A stretch of 64,000 nucleotides of DNA. It comes from Dillenia suffruticosa (lineage: Eukaryota; Streptophyta; Magnoliopsida; Dilleniales; Dilleniaceae). The stretch lies in NCBI GenBank assembly GCA_033439265.1, contig JAVTVX010000031.1:2527501-2591500 (forward strand), read 5' to 3'. The notes beneath the pieces are model-generated. The model ran no database searches. It was not told the origin of the DNA and saw only the letters and a program-made list of their open reading frames with translations. Of this stretch, positions 25,701 to 38,700 are shown in pieces (within the stretch, counting starts at the first letter, position 1; the number at the start of each line of letters is the position of its first letter). The position numbers and the translations under genes were made by a program.

Positions 25701-28700
25701 TGGTCGACCGATTGCCACTTGACATGTATAAATGTGTAAAGTCTGAGTATGCATGATAAAAGACTAACACTCAACTATGTCTTAAAAGTAAACAAGTTTT
25801 AATTAAGAAGTTAAGAGAAAAACACAAAAAGTCTTAGAAATCAATGGAATTTATTAAAAATGAGATGATTTAATTTATTGGGTGAAAAGAAATATACTTC
25901 TAAAACCGAAAACCTACTAAACACATAATTCTTAAAAAAAAAATAAATTCTCAAAATTATGAATTCTTAAGGAGAAAAATATTTCATTTAATAATTTTTT
26001 TTTTCTAGACTAATCAACCATTCCTTTTAAGAAAGAAAACTTTTGACCGATTTCCTGATTGGCATCGGTTTGACCTCTCTCATCAACTTCTCTCTTCCTG
26101 GTTTCTCTATTTGTCCGACCTTGAAAAAGTTGAGTTAAATTGAAATATCAATTCGTAAGATTTTTAATAAAAAAAGAATTTATATAATTGTGATTTTAGT
26201 TATTTGAGAGAGTTTAATTTCTAGTTACTAAATTTTATATCTTTTCCAAAACTTTTATTATAGTTAAAATTTTACAAAATAAAATAAAAAAAACGTAGAT
26301 AAATAAAAGCAAGTTATGGTTTTCTAAAATCTCGCCTAAACCACCCCATGTACCACAAGTAAAAGATTGAAAATTAATTATACTTTTTTCTGTAAATCGA
26401 TTAGTATTTGAAATCATATTTCGACTAATTCAATTTTAAAATTGTCGAGTTCAATTTAAAGAGAAACTGTTGTAACGTAATTTTTTTTTTTATTTTCAAA
26501 TTTTGAATTTAAAATTTAGTTAAGAGATATAGTATCTTTACATATTAGACTGACTGTTTATTAGTATTAATCATGCTTTTATGTCATTACAAAAACTAAA
26601 CATGTTCCTTTGAAGATTGATTTACGAACCATTTACCTATTTGTAAGTAAAGCAGCCTCCAAAAGAGAAGACATTGCAACGAATAGTGTTAAGCAGGTGT
26701 GTTCACTGTGCATAATTTGTGAGCTATATTAGATATTACTTGTTAGATTTTCTCTATCCTTAGATTTGTCTAATTTGTTAGTTTTGTTATATAAAAATCG
26801 TGAAAATTATAAAAATACATATATTTATGAAAATTTAAATACTAAATCTTGATATCAGAAAAGACATTTGAGTAAAAGTAATCAATCGGTCGAATGTCCC
26901 TACAAGTGCTCCCAAAGTGTGTTTATAGGATCTCAATTTATTATATAATATTCATTTTAACTCATAACTAAATGTTTCAAATGTACTTTTATACTTGATT
27001 TGTATTGAGAATTTGAGTTTTGTAAGAGATGGGTTTTGTTTGTAAAGTAGGAGAAAGCACAATGATCAGTTGGGCAACCACCTTCTAGGCCTATGCGTAT
27101 ATTGTTTAACTTGCCTACATTTGCCTTTCATATATCTGGTTAGGAATTGAGAGATGAGCAGCAATTGGGTCACAAGATGTCTTTTTGTTATGCGTATATC
27201 CTACACGCATGCTCATGGTATGGCAATATGAGTTGTTGTCGCCAAATGGCCATTTTGAAATGAGACATCTTTTGGCATATTTGGAAGTTGGCATGTTTGG
27301 ATTCAAAAATAAATTGGGCTCAAAGGTGATTTAAGCTCAAATTATACTTGAAAGACAGACCTCAATAAATTCTTAAAATTGTAATAAAATATATTCTACT
27401 AAATTAGTGTTTTTCATGAAGGGAGTATTCGATAATTAATTTTATTGGTTCATACTATTTTAATTCGAGTTAACTGTTGTGAGCTCTCCTAACATCTGTT
27501 TTTTTTATTATCAAAACTCGAATGTAAATTATTAGTTAAATAAATTCTTTTATATATATATATATATTGAGACTCGAACTCAAATCTATTATATGGAGGG
27601 AGGGAAAGATGCTACTTGAATTAAATCTTATCGGCAATTATTAGTTAAAGAAAGTCAGTATTCTTATAATTGCAACAACAAAATGGTAGTTCATTTTCTG
27701 TTTTATATTAAAATATAAACAATTATTTTTTAATTATAAATTAAAAAATAAAAATTGGCAAGCTCCCTTCTTGTTTTTCAAAAAAAAAATATTTAAATGT
27801 AATTTTCGTAATTTGTGTCATTTAAAAAAATAAGTGTAGAAAATAGAGAACCCCAAGATGAGTCAAATGATGAGAGCATGTCAAAAGCCTGACCCCATTC
27901 TCATTCCGACTCACATTTTCATGGGGAAAAAAAGAGGAACCTTTCACCTACATAATCATGTAAAAGTAAAAAGAAGGAAAAATGAGTTTTGACTTTTGTA
28001 AGAGTTGGGTTTTGTGCTTTTGACGTAATTTGCTCTTGTCGGAAAGTGGATCCACAAGAATCAAGAAAAGAAAAGAAATTAATTTGAGAGACAAAATAGG
28101 GTAATGCATAATAAAAGTTAGGTCAGCATACCCTACCCAATGATCACCCCTCGTTGACACCAAGAAATTGACTCCCCTCAGCAATGTCTGAGTGAGAAAA
28201 AGTTGTGCCTCCACCTTTCTTATATTTATATAGCTCACGTTGAAAGAGGGTGGGGGTTTATCCTCGTATATCCGATTTAATAGATAAAAATATTAAAATT
28301 TTTAATTAAATTTTAAATTCAAAACTTAAAAATAAAAAAAATTATATTATAAGAGATTTTTTAAATTAGAATTGATAACTCTCAAATCAAATTAATCAAA
28401 ATATAATTTTAGATATCAATCGATTATATAAGGGAGAGAGGAAGAGAGGTGTGTTTCAGGTTTGAATATCGATGGTAGAGAGATGATATGATGAGGAGTT
28501 CTCTTCAAAATGATTAGGTCTTCCTCTAAATGGCCACTTAATGATTCATCCTCCAATACATAGCCCCTTCCCTTTCTCTTTTAGCAATTAGTTAAAATAT
28601 TCGATATACTAGTTATGTTCTAAGTTTAAGATGTGTACTTCTAGGTCTAAACATACCACTTGTTTATGCTATTATACCCATATGCACTATTATCATTTTT

Positions 28701-30267
28701 TTTTTCTTTTGGGCTTGGATGCATTATTAGTTTTCGCTCCATTAAATAATCTCTCCATATATGAATCATAGATTTCTAGGACGAGAAATTAATCATAAAT
28801 GTTCATATTATTTTTATTAATTATATAAGGTGAGGTAGTTTCGAACTAAAGTGATTTGATTTGGCCAAAACCGAAACAAACCAAAACAGTATAGATGACG
28901 GTCTGGTTAGAGAGTATGATCCCTAAAAACTATAACTTCAATTACAATCCAAATGCAAATTTCTAATAAAACTTATCATTTGTCGCACAAATCTCCTCTT
29001 AATTAGAAAAAAAAATGAAAAACTTTCACTAAAAATATACTTTACCCAACAAAAAAATAAAAAAGAAAACACTAATTTGCAGATCAACCCAACCCTAGAG
29101 ACATTTGATAAATTCTCAAATCCTTACTTGAGATCAATGAACAAAATTCACGCCAAATCTATCAAATTTCACAAATCAAACATTACAAAAGTCAAACCCC
29201 AAAATGAAATTCAACAAAGATATTGACCAGAACAGTAGAGTAATTGAGAGACCTCAAACTTAGAAAGACGAGCAGATTTGGCTCCTCTCCCATGCAACAT
29301 CCATTATGATAGAAGAATCAATGAGAGGTCCTCAGCGTATATACCCTCTCATATTGTTCTATCTTCCTCTTTTTCTCTTTCGGTCATCCTTTCCGTGTGA
29401 TTTTCTCTTTTTTCTTCTCTCTTTTCAAGTTGCTTTTAAATGAGCGACCTTAAAGGAGGTTTAGTTCACATTTGAGAATTAAAATCAAAATTGAAATCAA
29501 AGATCTTGATATGAGTTTCATAAAATTCATATTTTTATTTGAATTTCACGAATCGTTTATTTTGAAAATTTCATTCCCAAGATTCCATTTACATTCTATT
29601 AATCCAAATTACTCATATGAATTTCAATTCGATTTTTTAATTTTTATTTCTTTTAGCAAAATACATTCTCAATTAAATCAAACGAGAGATATCAAGAATT
29701 GATATGAATAGAAAATATCTGATTCAAAACCCATGTGGTTGGGTCTGATTCAAAACCCTAAATTTTTATTACCTATATTTTGTTATTACTATTAAGCAAG
29801 TTATTGGATTCATCTCATTATAAAATTTTAAACGGTTGGCGGTGGAAATCTAATCAAATTGGCTTACAAGGCACTATTGCTTACAAGTTCCTACATATGT
29901 ACGCTCCCTCTTAGACTTACTTATGCTTCTGAGTTGTAGCCTAGGCTCTCCCATGTAGAAAATTTTAATTGATTTGATTCTAAAAGGTTGCTTCTTTGAG
30001 GTCAAGCTTTTGCTCGTACTCTTAATTTTGATGGACGGGGCACTTTCTAAATAAAGTGAAGATTGAGAATCAAGCCCAAAATTAGAAGCTACCAAAAACA
30101 CTCGATTAGGCCTTGTGGTCCTTTCACTTGAGTACACCCTAAGGTAAAATTCCAGCACATTTTTCTCTCGTCCTTTCTCTATTCCCCACCAAAAGTGTGT
30201 GCTTAGTGGAAGTTTAAGTATAGGTGACACACACTTTAGATGTTGAAGAAGTGTGCTGGTGAGGGGA
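25701..30267. other. Intergenic region upstream of the MYB gene
   Basis: I found no convincing gene in 4.5 kb. It is AT-rich with scattered short ORFs that lack motifs. SINE-like copies on the minus strand lie at about 26480-26575 and 27490-27600. An AT dinucleotide run lies at 27552-27568. The last 300 bases before the MYB start presumably hold its promoter, but I cannot point to a certain TATA box. Confidence 0.55.
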
Positions 30268-31338
30268 ATGGGTCATCAATGCTGCAGCAAACAAAAAGTC
30301 AAGAGAGGGCTTTGGTCTCCTGAAGAAGATGAGAAGCTTGTCAGATACATCTCCACCTATGGCCATGGCTGTTGGAGTTCTGTTCCTAAACTCGCAGGTT
30401 TTTCTTTTCTCACTCTCTATCTCTCCTCTTCTTAGAAGTAACATTAGAATGTTTGTGGTTTTGGAGCTTCTTTTGAAAGAGTGAGAGACAAAGTTTCAGG
30501 TTTGCAGAGGTGTGGAAAGAGCTGCAGGCTAAGATGGATAAACTACTTGAGACCGGACCTGAAAAGGGGATGTTTCACGGAACAAGAAGAGCGAACCATC
30601 ATCAATGTTCATAGAATCCTTGGGAATAGATGGGCTCAGATTGCAAAGCACCTCCCCGGTAGGACTGACAATGAGGTCAAGAACTTTTGGAACTCTTGCA
30701 TTAAGAAAAAACTCATCGCACAAGGTCTAGACCCCAACACTCACAACCTTCTCTCCTGTAATTCTCATCATGATGTTACTAATAATATTGCCTCTAAGAG
30801 AGAGAGTGACTCTTCCATTATTCACAAACAACATCCCACTTCAATTTTCTCTCTCTATTCACATATTTTAAAGGATACATCATTATCATCATCTTCTTCA
30901 TCTTCTTGTGCTACACATGACCTGAAAATTATCACATCAACCAATTCTCTCGAGTATGGCAATCCAACCCAAGACTCTCATGCTTTATTAGAGTTTTTAG
31001 CAAGTACTCGGTCTTCAGAAATGAGTCCCCTAATGATCTCACCCGGCCAGTTTCTTCCTCCCAATCACTCCGTCTCTTTTGGGTTTGGATTGGGAAATGA
31101 TGAAAGCTACATGCCCAATACTATTTCTAGTAGTTGCATTCTTCAACTTCCACAGTTTGAGCAGCCCGAAACAATTTTTGGAGTTGAAGAATCTACAAGC
31201 AATGAAGTCATGCTTCGCAGCATTGATCAGAACAAGGATGCTAGCAATTCTTTTGAGAATTATTCTAACTTTGGCTATGATCATTTTGTGGGTTGTAGAA
31301 TGTTCTCATCGTTTGATGATCAACTTGCATGGGATTAA
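30268..31338 (+). CDS. MYB26: R2R3-MYB transcription factor, MYB26/MYB67-like
   Basis: This is a nuclear DNA-binding activator or repressor. MYB26 relatives control secondary wall thickening in anther endothecium and fibres; that role is inferred here from the DNA-binding domain only. Exons are 30268-30397 and 30500-31338, giving 322 residues. The intron has a GT donor and 'tttcag' acceptor and splits Gly44 (phase 1), the standard first MYB intron position. R2 spans about residues 13-63 with W16, W36 and W56. R3 spans about 66-114 with F69, W88 and W107. The N-terminus '[20 protein letters not shown]' and the R3 stretch '[19 protein letters not shown]' match the MYB26 group, followed by '[10 protein letters not shown]'. 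The bHLH-interaction signature is not evident in R3. The C-terminal part is serine-rich (a run near residue 180) and ends acidic (...DDQLAWD). The usual second intron inside R3 is absent. I chose the ATG at 30268 because it gives the family's N-terminus; an upstream in-frame GTG at 30253 is not used by plants. Confidence 0.92.
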
Positions 31339-34300
31339 CTATAGGGTTCATGGTTTCTTGCGTGTGTATTCTCCATGTTTTCTTGTGTCGGCAGGACTTG
31401 TCTCCCCCACCCCTCCTTTGTCCGCTTCTTTTTAATCTTTTTGTGTATTGTTTTGATCTAGAATGTGACACTCCGCGGTAGGATAATATGATCATGACTT
31501 ATTATTACTATTATTATTATTTTGTAAAACATAGTCTGATGTTGTTCTTGTTTGTAATTAATTTGGAGGCTCGAAAGGAAAGGTACTGTACGGCTAGAAA
31601 GTTGTAGAGTCCTTTGCAGCTCTTCCATACTATGAGGACTTTAGAAAATGGAGGAAAATGACTTACACACATTGCTAGAAAGAGATAGAAATTTATCTTT
31701 AGGCTTTTTGAAAAATCTTTTGCATTAAATCTTACCAAAGAAAGAAAAATAAATTATTTGCCAAATCTCAATCTATGTATTGCACAACTAGTAAGTAATA
31801 CATTTTATACAAGTGGGTTTTGAACATTTTTGTGCTCTTCTTCTCTTGTAAAAGATTGCACTCTTCTAGCATATTTTGAATTTCAAGGTGATCCATAATA
31901 TCATAATCGCTTCAAGGAAATACCATGTACAAACCAAGAGAGGGGAGTTTCATGATTATATGCAAAGTAGAGAAATTCATTTTTACCTACGGATAGTCGG
32001 TAAATCATTTAATCAAATTTTATATTCAAAATTTGGGAATGAAAAAAAATTATTTTGAAAAAATGTTTCTTAAATTAAATTCAATAACATTCAAATCGAA
32101 TTAGTTGAAATATAATTTTAAATACGATTAGTTATTAAAAAAAAATTCACCTTTTTTATTACTAATGAAGCCAAATTTTGAGTTACAATCAATGCTTCTC
32201 TACTCAGCCATTAATTTTTGCCCTCGAGCTTCATCCATGGCGGTCACTCTCAAAAGCATTAGATCGATGATCAAATCTCATTTTTCAGCCCTCTATGAAT
32301 GATTGACACCTTGTTACATCATTTTCACCCTCAAGTTTCCAAAATTCGAGTCACAGTTGTAGTTCTCTCTGAAACTAAAATCCACTATCTTCGTCTTTAA
32401 ATTCAAATGAGATTAATGCTTTAAATCTCCAAGTTTTTTTTTCTTTTTAACTTTGTTTAATCACTTTCATAAAAGAAACAACAAAGAGAGAACTAAAAAT
32501 GAAATTCATGTATTTTTTAGAAATGCCCACTTTTAGCGACATTTCTAGAAAATGCTAAAAATATCACTTAAAGATGAACAGATACGGCTAAGTGATATAG
32601 CGGCATTTCCAGATTTTTGACAAAGACTAAGATAAAACTCAAAATTTAAGGATTCTGGGGCTCGATTTGAAGAAATAAAACCATACTCATTTTTAAAAAT
32701 GAGAAAGAGATGGATTTTAAACTTTAATCTGAAAGAGAAAAGCTCAACCAAAGGAGGAAAATTTGGGGTCATCGCCAATGGCAGACCTGGAAGAAAAGTT
32801 TGAAATTGACTAACGAAGATGGGTTTTAAGAGTCCTGAAGGGATATCTATATGATTAATAAAAAAATCTACAAGAAGAGAGAGAGAAAGAAAGGGGTATT
32901 GTTGGGGTTGCAGAGGAAGGAGGAACAAGGTGAAGGATGCAATTTGGTATTGAGATGTTAATTTTATTTTGCTTTTGTGATTCCCAAACCCCTTCTCCCT
33001 CCACAAAGGAGGAAGAAAAAAAAAAAAAAAGAAAAGGAAGAAGAATAGTATGTTTTTGTGTGATATGGACGGGCCCTGCCATAGGCCTCACTAAGGCACC
33101 TTTCTTTTTTTTTTTTTTTTTTTTTTTTGTTGGTAGAGGGCACCTTTCTTCAACATAAAGTGTCTTCATAAAATTTCTTTATTTGGTTGTTTGTTTATAT
33201 TCCATAATGATCATAAAGGGAAGGAGGAAATTCATTCATGGGAGTAAGGTTCTATGAGAAAGAGAAAGAAAAGCATATATAGAGAGAAGGGGGAGGGGGG
33301 AACTAGTCATGCAAAGGAGAAAGAGATGTAAAATCCTAAGTGGTTTGGATTCTTGAGAGAGAGAGAGAGAGAATATATTTTCTCTACTTGGGAAGCTAGG
33401 GTTCTTATGTTTTTCTTTAGATGTTATGTTAGATGGGCTGGTACAGAGAGAATAATATTTTTTTTTTTGGAGGGGAGAGATGTTCTTGGCATTAGTTTTC
33501 TAGGGTTTGAGAAAGAGTTTCTAAAAACAACACTAAACTCATTTTTTTTGACACGTGAGATAAGAAACAAACAGAGTTTAAGAAATTTTAAAATATTTTT
33601 TTATTTAATTATCGATATTTAAAAATCTGACTAATTCTTTTAGAATAACTGTAAAATTCAATTTAAAAATTGGCTATCTCAATATCTTTTTTTATAAATT
33701 TGAATTTGAAATTTTAATTAAAAGATTTTAGCATTCTGCTATTAGATTCACGAGTTACTAGCCTCTGAAAAAAAAAAGATAACTAGCCCAATTCCATTAA
33801 TCTTACTTCTTAAAAGGAGACTAAACTAAGGAAACCTAGGTTAAAAGGGAAACCTGAGCACAAGATAACCACTCCAACAGTCAAAGGGAGCCTAAAGCTC
33901 AAAAAGGAAAGTAAACTAAGACAGAAAACAATACAACCAAAACCTAACACAAGATTGCAAACTTCAAAAATAAATATCCAATTATTAATATATAAACCTT
34001 CAAATACAGAAGGTTTCATCATGTCAAGCTCATGATGTTTAAATGTATAGTGATTTAATTCTTTTTGGTTTGTAAGAGTGGTTGCCTTTTATTTTAAAAT
34101 TAATTATATTTACATTTCATGTAAAATATCTGTTGATATTTTTAGTCGTAAAATCAATCTATTTCATTAGATGTGTGTTTTCTCGATAATAGTTTCTTGA
34201 AAAGTTCAAAGTTTTTGATTTACAAAACTACAATAATAAATAGAAATTCCAAATTTTGAATTTAAGGAGATCGGATAAGATGGTAAAGGAGATTAAAATA

Positions 34301-35261
34301 CCAACCACAAACCATATTATAAAAAAAAGAGAAAAAAATAAAAAAAAATGCAAAAGGAAGTGTAACTAAAATTTCAAAATGATTTTGTCGATTTATCTCT
34401 AAACAAGCAAAATGCAACCAGATGAATTTTAAATTTTATGAATTTTGGACATGTGAAACGAATACCTAAAAACACACTATTTAAGAAAAGCAATATCTTA
34501 AATATATGAAATTTAGAAAAATATTGAAATAAACAATTAAAAATATGAATATAACTTATTCATAAAAATATGATCGTTAACAATTTAGTTGAAAAAATAA
34601 TTTTAAATAAAAATAAGTAGCGTAGAAGAGTTCGAATTAGTTGAATTAATGAACTTTTATTATTATTATTATTATTAGTATTATAAATTTCTATAATTAG
34701 TCTATTTTTAGTTTTTTCTTTTCATTATTTTTATTTTTTTAATTTTATCTTCTTTATTTTTACTTTCAAGTTTTAATTTAATTTTATTATTATTTTTTCT
34801 CTCATCTTTTCTATATATGTTTCTCAAAGAATCGACTCTAAAATTTGGGATTAGATTTCAATTTTTTTTTGTTCTATTAATTTTATATTTTAGATGATTT
34901 TAATTTTAAGTGTGTTAAAATAAGCATATTAAAATGTTTTGTTTTGGGTTTAACTAATTATTTTTTTTGTTGTACAAAAATTTGAATCTGAAATCATCAG
35001 ATTGGAGGAGAGAGATTTATACTACTATACTATCCCTTGGAGACCGATTTAACTAACTATAGTGTAACATTTACTAACACCAATATCACATGGATTCAGA
35101 AACAGGATAATAAAATTTTTTAATTAAAATATTGAATTTGATTTTTAAAAATTAAAAATAGGTACTATGAGAGACAACTCTTAATTTGGATTTTATGTTT
35201 GAAATGAATTAATCGGGTAATCTGGATACCAGTCCGTTGAAAGAAGAAGGTGACTTTGCCT
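31339..35261. other. Intergenic region between MYB and DCAF4-like genes
   Basis: The MYB 3' region comes first, with a short TTA repeat at 31501-31521. The rest is AT-rich. Poly(A) at 33016-33030 and poly(T) at 33106-33128 flank a purine-rich stretch, and a GA tract lies at 33355-33371. SINE-like copies lie at about 33660-33765 and 34960-35050. Short ORFs here have no motifs, and I see no gene. Confidence 0.55.
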
Positions 35262-35265
35262 GCCG

Positions 35266-35461
35266 TGGGCTGGATTATAGGGCTTAAACTAGCAAGCCCA
35301 CAACCCAACCCCCAGCCCAGGTGGACTATGGTATCGAAGTCGTTGCTTTGCTAGCCCCCTCCACCGCACCTCACCTCCCCCCGCTGACGAATTGGCGCCG
35401 ACACTACACAGCCCCTCTCCCTCTCGTTTGCTGTTTGCCTTTGCTGCTCTGAGTTTGAGAC
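35266..35461 (+). promoter_or_regulatory. GC-rich proximal promoter/5' UTR with three TGGGCT (site II) motifs
   Basis: Just upstream of the DCAF4-like start the base composition changes sharply from AT-rich to GC-rich. TGGGCT occurs at 35266-35271 on the plus strand and at 35295-35300 and 35314-35319 on the minus strand. TGGGCY 'site II' elements are typical of plant housekeeping and growth-linked promoters and are bound by TCP factors. Pyrimidine-rich DNA ('cctcacctccccccgct') follows and probably belongs to the 5' UTR. Confidence 0.55.
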
Positions 35462-35706
35462 ATGCCACGAGGTTCGTTTATTTGATGAATTTTTAGTTTT
35501 TCCGATAGTTGATCGGAACTACAAGTGAGAATTTTGATTTGATTGGTTCCCGAATCAAAATAAATGCAGAACTGCCAGGTTTCTACTATGATGCGGAGAA
35601 GAACAGGTACTTCCCAATCAAAGGCCCAATACCTGGCTCTGCTTCTTCCCGTTCTAAGCCTCCTCCAAACCCTATTTCAAAACCTCAACTTCAACCCCAA
35701 CATGTG

Positions 35707-35743
<37 letters not shown>

Positions 35744-38700
35744 TTCAAACCCAATACCTGGTTCGTTTATTCTGCTGTGATTGTTGAAACCTATCTTTTT
35801 AGCATTATTTCATCCTTTTCAATGATATTTATTTCCAAGCAAAGCAGATGTTATATGGTCACTTGGGTTTCATGAGGAGCATCCTAAGTATTTGATAAAA
35901 ATTTGAATGACAAAGGCTGTTCATGTGTGAAAGAACTCCAATGACTAGTGGAGTTGAGTTGAGCGTGTTGGGAGATGCCCATATCACAGTGATGTGATTG
36001 ATGATTTTATCTTGGTATGTTTGGGTTTGAATGAACGCTTCAGGAGTGGGAAAATTCTATTATGAAGATTTCAATGGGGATGCTTGCTGTTTGTGGGAGA
36101 CTAACTTGGATAGCCTGTTGATCGCTGGTCATGTAGAATTATGTAGGCTTGAATTGGCTTCCCTTGGAAAAAGTTGGTTTAAAATTGATATTATGCGGAT
36201 GGAAGGGTTAGTGGTAGCTAGTTAATGACATTGTTAGTTTGTGCTTTAATTTTTTGTCTATCTAAGTCTAGTGTGGCCAGCTTTTCCTCGGTGTTCTTGG
36301 GCATTTATGGTCTAGGAAGAGGGCAAGGACATCTTTTCTTTAAGATGAGGTCTGCAATTTATAAAGCAGGACACAAAAGGTACACATTATTAGCATAAAA
36401 AATTTGTAAATAAGAATGTGCATAAGTATACATTGGATTAGATATTAATGGATTTCTCCTTTAAATATTGTGCAAATCCACAAATTGGCACTAGTTTAAT
36501 GTGACTATTATCATAATATAATTCTCTTATCAGAATGAGAGTTAAATGAATATATCTGAAATGGCAAAACAATATAATCATGTACTAAAAAAAGGCTAGG
36601 GGTGCTCACTTTTGTTGACAGCAGGGTTTCGTTTCCATGGACAGCCATTTGGAAATCTGCTATTCTTCCAAAGCGTAGTTTCTTTGCATGGGAGGCTGCT
36701 TGAGGCAAGGATTTTAACACGATAATCTCCATAGGAGGGGTCTTGTTCTGCTAATGGCTGCTTTTTATGCAAGAGTGAGCATGTGGCTGTGGACCTACGC
36801 CTGTTCCATTGTGATCAGAGGGATTCTCCTTAATACTTGTGTTTTGGGTGACATCCACCTGCACACTGAGTAAGTTATGGGCCTGGAGCGAATTGAGAGT
36901 TTGCATGGCTAGGGGGAGAGTATTCATGATGCTCCTCAGCTGTATTTTCGATGGTTTGGACACAACGAAATATAAGGGTTTTGGATGGATGCAGAATTCT
37001 TTCCCTGGTTTTGTGGATAGTTTTCTTAAAAGTTTTCATATTTTGTTCTCGGCGAAACCTTTCAGAGATTTATAGAGGTGACTGATTAAGATTCTCTCAG
37101 GCTGTGTGATCTTTTAGGGTTGCACCACCTTGGTGCTTAGTCCCTTGTTTTGTCTTGATAATAAATTTTCTTTTCCTGATTAAAGAAATATGATTTCAAG
37201 AACAAGTTTGGAGCAAGGCAATGCGTGCTAGAGAGTGAGGTCAACTGAATTGAAAAGACAACTTGAACACGAAATGTTGATGAAGGAGTACACAGTTTAT
37301 CATTTTGCAAAGAAAAGGAAGTATATCATCATGCTCTCTCCTTTGCTGAATTGTGGGATACATATTGTGCAACCTTGCTTCTGATTACAACTTTATATTG
37401 AAGCAACCTTTGTGTTAGTTGTAAGTGAAGTCCATCTTTCCCCTCTACTTTTCCTTGATGACACATACCAAAACATGCTGAAACTTATTCTTTCATGTTG
37501 GATGAAAAAGGAAAATAATATCAGATGTATGGAAGAATATAAGAGAACTCCAGTGGATAAGAAATCTTCAAAAGTGAGAAAAAGAACAATAAAATGAACT
37601 AGTGAACAGAGATTGCTCTCCAATCTCTCTTCAACTCTTTTGCTTTTGGCACCATTGCCAGAATTTCTTCTTTCATATTATGTCCACCCACACAGAAGAA
37701 AAACTTTGGTAGTGTTTTGTGCCTTAAGGAAACACATATCTGCTTAGCATTCCCTTGTTTCTGCCAAAAGCCAGTTATAGGAGGGAAGAAGACATACAAT
37801 GTTACTTTTACTCTAGTAAAGTTGCCCCCAAATAACTTGGTCATTCTCCTGGGCTCCCACTTTTACCGCATCACCCACAATGGCATCCATTTTCCAAGTG
37901 TTTTGGACCATCATATACTTGAAAGGTAGGCCATGTATTTGCAGCTAGAAATCTGAGTGAGAAAGTACTGGATCTTTGATTTGGACCTTGTGGGCAATTT
38001 TTGATGGATTAGAGAACGATCCATACAAGTCCAAGGCTTTTTGTCTAGAATTTTGTCCCTTGTTTTCTCCGGTAAAAAACCTGAGAGGAAACATTCTCAT
38101 CAATCAGTTTAATTTTAAGAGAGTCAAAACTAGATCCCACCTCCTGCATAATGGAGATAACAACAGCACTATTCATCTTAGAGTGTGTTAGGAGCTTATC
38201 CACCAAAGCCAATGATAATACCTCTTCAATGGCGTTGTCTTCAGCAGCTAACTCGGGTGCATAATCCTTGCACAAAAAGGGTTTTGTTTTCTATACTTGT
38301 TTGTAAACCATCATATGGTCTCTACACATCTGCATATGCAAACACCAGTGTAACACAGGCTAACAAAAATGGAGGAAAGAGCTGACAATCAAAAAGGATA
38401 GGAAAATGAGAATACATGTTTCAAAGAGGGAGGCCAAAACCATAAGAAACACAAGACATAGAATCCCTGGAAGTATTGTCATTAAAACATATTACCTAGT
38501 TTTCCTAACATTAACAAAATGTAAAGAACCAAATATTATATATCTGAAGCTATTTAATCTCAAGCATTCAACAGAAGAATGACGGGAGGGGAGAGAGGCG
38601 AAACAAAGGTTAAGAAGCTAGAGGGGGGGGGGGGATAATAACACAAATATTGTGAAAAATACTCAATAAACTCCAATTTTATTGGATTGCTCACATATTG